From positions 372,001 through 436,000 of the forward strand of contig NZ_JAEUAO010000004.1 of assembly GCF_019511375.1 (NCBI RefSeq): a stretch of DNA of 64,000 nt, written 5' to 3'. The notes below the pieces were generated by a model. It was not told the origin of the DNA and did not search any database. It saw nothing but the letters and a program-made list of their open reading frames with translations. This DNA comes from Rhizobium herbae. Its GTDB lineage: Bacteria; Pseudomonadota; Alphaproteobacteria; Rhizobiales; Rhizobiaceae. Position 1 is the stretch's first letter; each line of letters starts with the position of its first letter. Both the position numbers and the translations under genes were made by a program. Shown piece after piece: positions 63,256-64,000 of this stretch.

Positions 63256-63281
63256 AATCGGCACATCCCTAATCGGCACAT
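63256..63281 (+). repeat. Tandem 11-base direct repeat before the gene at 63293
   Basis: AATCGGCACAT occurs twice, at 63256-63266 and 63271-63281, spaced 15 bases start to start, immediately before the ribosome site of the next gene. The position is compatible with an operator, but the spacing is not a clean helical turn. Confidence 0.7.
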
Positions 63282-63292
63282 GGAGATCGAAT

Positions 63293-63517
63293 ATGTCCCA
63301 GTCTGTTACGTCCGCCGGCGGTCTCGAGGATGTCGAAGCGCTGTCCGGCGCCCTGTTCTCCTGGTGTGCGGAACGAAGCATTCGCCTGCGCAGTCAGGAG
63401 GGTGTCAGCGCCGCCGGTGCTGTGATCGAGCTATTTTTTGCGGGGTACACCACCCAGGATGAACTGCTCGGGGCCCTCAGCGATCGCCTCAGCCGCGAGG
63501 CGATCTTTGCTTCGTAA
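63293..63517 (+). CDS. small hypothetical protein, 74 residues
   Basis: ATG at 63293 is preceded by GGAG. The protein is acidic, with a helical look and the stretch GAVIELFFAGYTTQDELLGA. It has no signal peptide, membrane segment or known motif. It is probably cytoplasmic. The direct repeat just upstream may regulate it. It is convergent with the RTX-type gene, 32 bases apart. Confidence 0.55.
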   Translation: MSQSVTSAGGLEDVEALSGALFSWCAERSIRLRSQEGVSAAGAVIELFFAGYTTQDELLGALSDRLSREAIFAS

Positions 63518-63549
63518 GACTGCTCTTGGCCGCAGCCGGCCGGCACGCG

Positions 63550-64000
63550 TCAGATGATGAAGAAGTCGGCGGCCGTCAGGGCAAGGTTCTTGCTGATCGT
63601 CGCAAAAAGCACGGAGCCTCCGGCGGCACTGCCGTTGCTGTCATAAAACAGTTTTCCGGTATCGGTCTCGTAGATGATGCGGTCGGACCCATCATGGGCA
63701 ACGCCCGCCGCGCTTTTGTAGAATTGCGCCGATGTCAGCGTCCGAGTACCGGAAATCTGCGTGAAGATCGCATTGTCGAGGCGCATCGTGTCGTCAATGA
63801 CGTTGAAATCCACGATCTTGTCGACGTTTGTAAATTTGTTAAGCGTGGTGTTGAAGAGGAAGGTATCCCTGCCGCCTTCTCCGAGCAACATATCCTTGCC
63901 CAGTCCACCGGCGAGCAAGTCGTTGCCGCCGCCTGCCCTGAGGATATTCGCGACCGAATTGCCTGTCAGCTTGTCTGCCGCACCGCCGGTGCGCACGTTC
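63550..64000 (-). CDS. RTX/hemolysin-type calcium-binding protein, C-terminal part
   Basis: The gene runs off the right edge, so only the last 150 residues or so are seen. They contain glycine-rich calcium repeats GGNDLLAGG, GLGKDMLLGEGGRDTF and a C-terminal serralysin-type M10_C domain: NVDKIVDFNVIDDTMRLDNA and a final ALTAADFFII. Such C-termini carry the uncleaved signal for a type I secretion system. The catalytic or effector part is outside the window. Secreted proteins of this kind include glycanases, proteases and adhesins in rhizobia. Confidence 0.88.
   Translation of the reverse strand, partial: NVRTGGAADKLTGNSVANILRAGGGNDLLAGGLGKDMLLGEGGRDTFLFNTTLNKFTNVDKIVDFNVIDDTMRLDNAIFTQISGTRTLTSAQFYKSAAGVAHDGSDRIIYETDTGKLFYDSNGSAAGGSVLFATISKNLALTAADFFII

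Noticed and set aside
58398-64000. Direct repeat of the tRNA-Leu 3-prime end marking an att site
   Set aside because: I looked for the terminal bases GGCATGGGGCACCA downstream and did not find a second copy in the window.
1-64000. CRISPR array, insertion sequence, prophage or toxin-antitoxin pair
   Set aside because: No spaced identical repeats, transposase, integrase (other than XerD in a core block), phage structural gene or recognisable toxin-antitoxin pair was seen.

Overview
This 64 kb window looks like a chromosomal segment of a member of the Rhizobiaceae (Rhizobium, Agrobacterium or a close relative). The support is mixed: high GC with dense coding; the neighbourhood BolA, J-domain protein, cobS-cobT; a TIGR02302-type protein beside lysA; a CpdR-type single-domain response regulator; a CtrA-type box near ftsE; and palindromic intergenic repeats of the kind common in rhizobial chromosomes. 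No rRNA operon, CRISPR array, transposase or integrase was seen. One tRNA gene, tRNA-Leu(CAA), lies at 58313-58397.

Layout. 1-12 kb: the end of a D-Ala-D-Ala carboxypeptidase, a CobW/ZNG1-type metallochaperone GTPase, a DUF930 protein, a TusA-like protein coupled to an L,D-transpeptidase lipoprotein with a repeated tail, accA, xerD with a 49-residue membrane protein overlapping it, aroK-aroB-CBS/CorC protein, and a caspase-family protein. 12-31 kb: bolA, a J-domain protein, cobST, a phytase-like esterase, a queuosine-precursor transporter behind a candidate preQ1-I riboswitch, rpmB, DUF3108, a DMT exporter, gloB-DUF985, a methyltransferase, hisC-tyrA, DUF2125, a ChaC-type enzyme, and the block ftsE-ftsX-ydcF-plsC. 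Then hpt and a CpdR-like regulator.

31.8-37 kb is an apparent exopolysaccharide operon on the minus strand: UDP-glucuronate decarboxylase-like epimerase, galE, a membrane cellulose-synthase-like glycosyltransferase, a 64-residue secreted peptide and a GH26-like hydrolase. Its 665-base upstream region is AT-rich. A small lipoprotein and a GT39 membrane glycosyltransferase follow.

39.9-58 kb returns to core functions: TIGR02302, lysA, an LptM-like lipoprotein and argH in one run; a TlpA-like thioredoxin; an EAL phosphodiesterase; etfBA and 3-hydroxybutyryl-CoA dehydrogenase; rhomboid; corrinoid adenosyltransferase; a twin-membrane-helix protein; an SDR; BrkB/YihY; GluQRS; an AlkA-like glycosylase; HNH nuclease; dsbB; and a YqaA/DedA protein.

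From the tRNA-Leu at 58.3 kb the character changes: lower GC, long non-coding gaps, an orphan polysaccharide ABC permease, an RmlC-like cupin overlapping a glycosyltransferase, small secreted proteins and the end of an RTX-type protein. This looks like an accessory polysaccharide and surface island beside a tRNA gene, although neither integrase nor att repeat is visible.

The most interesting signals are post-transcriptional or regulatory: a compact preQ1-I-like pseudoknot that would pair with the start codon of the transporter; a hairpin burying the Shine-Dalgarno of hpt; a full CtrA box plus a 27-codon leader ORF ahead of ftsE; and an (AAC)5 tract ahead of the secreted peptide in the exopolysaccharide operon.
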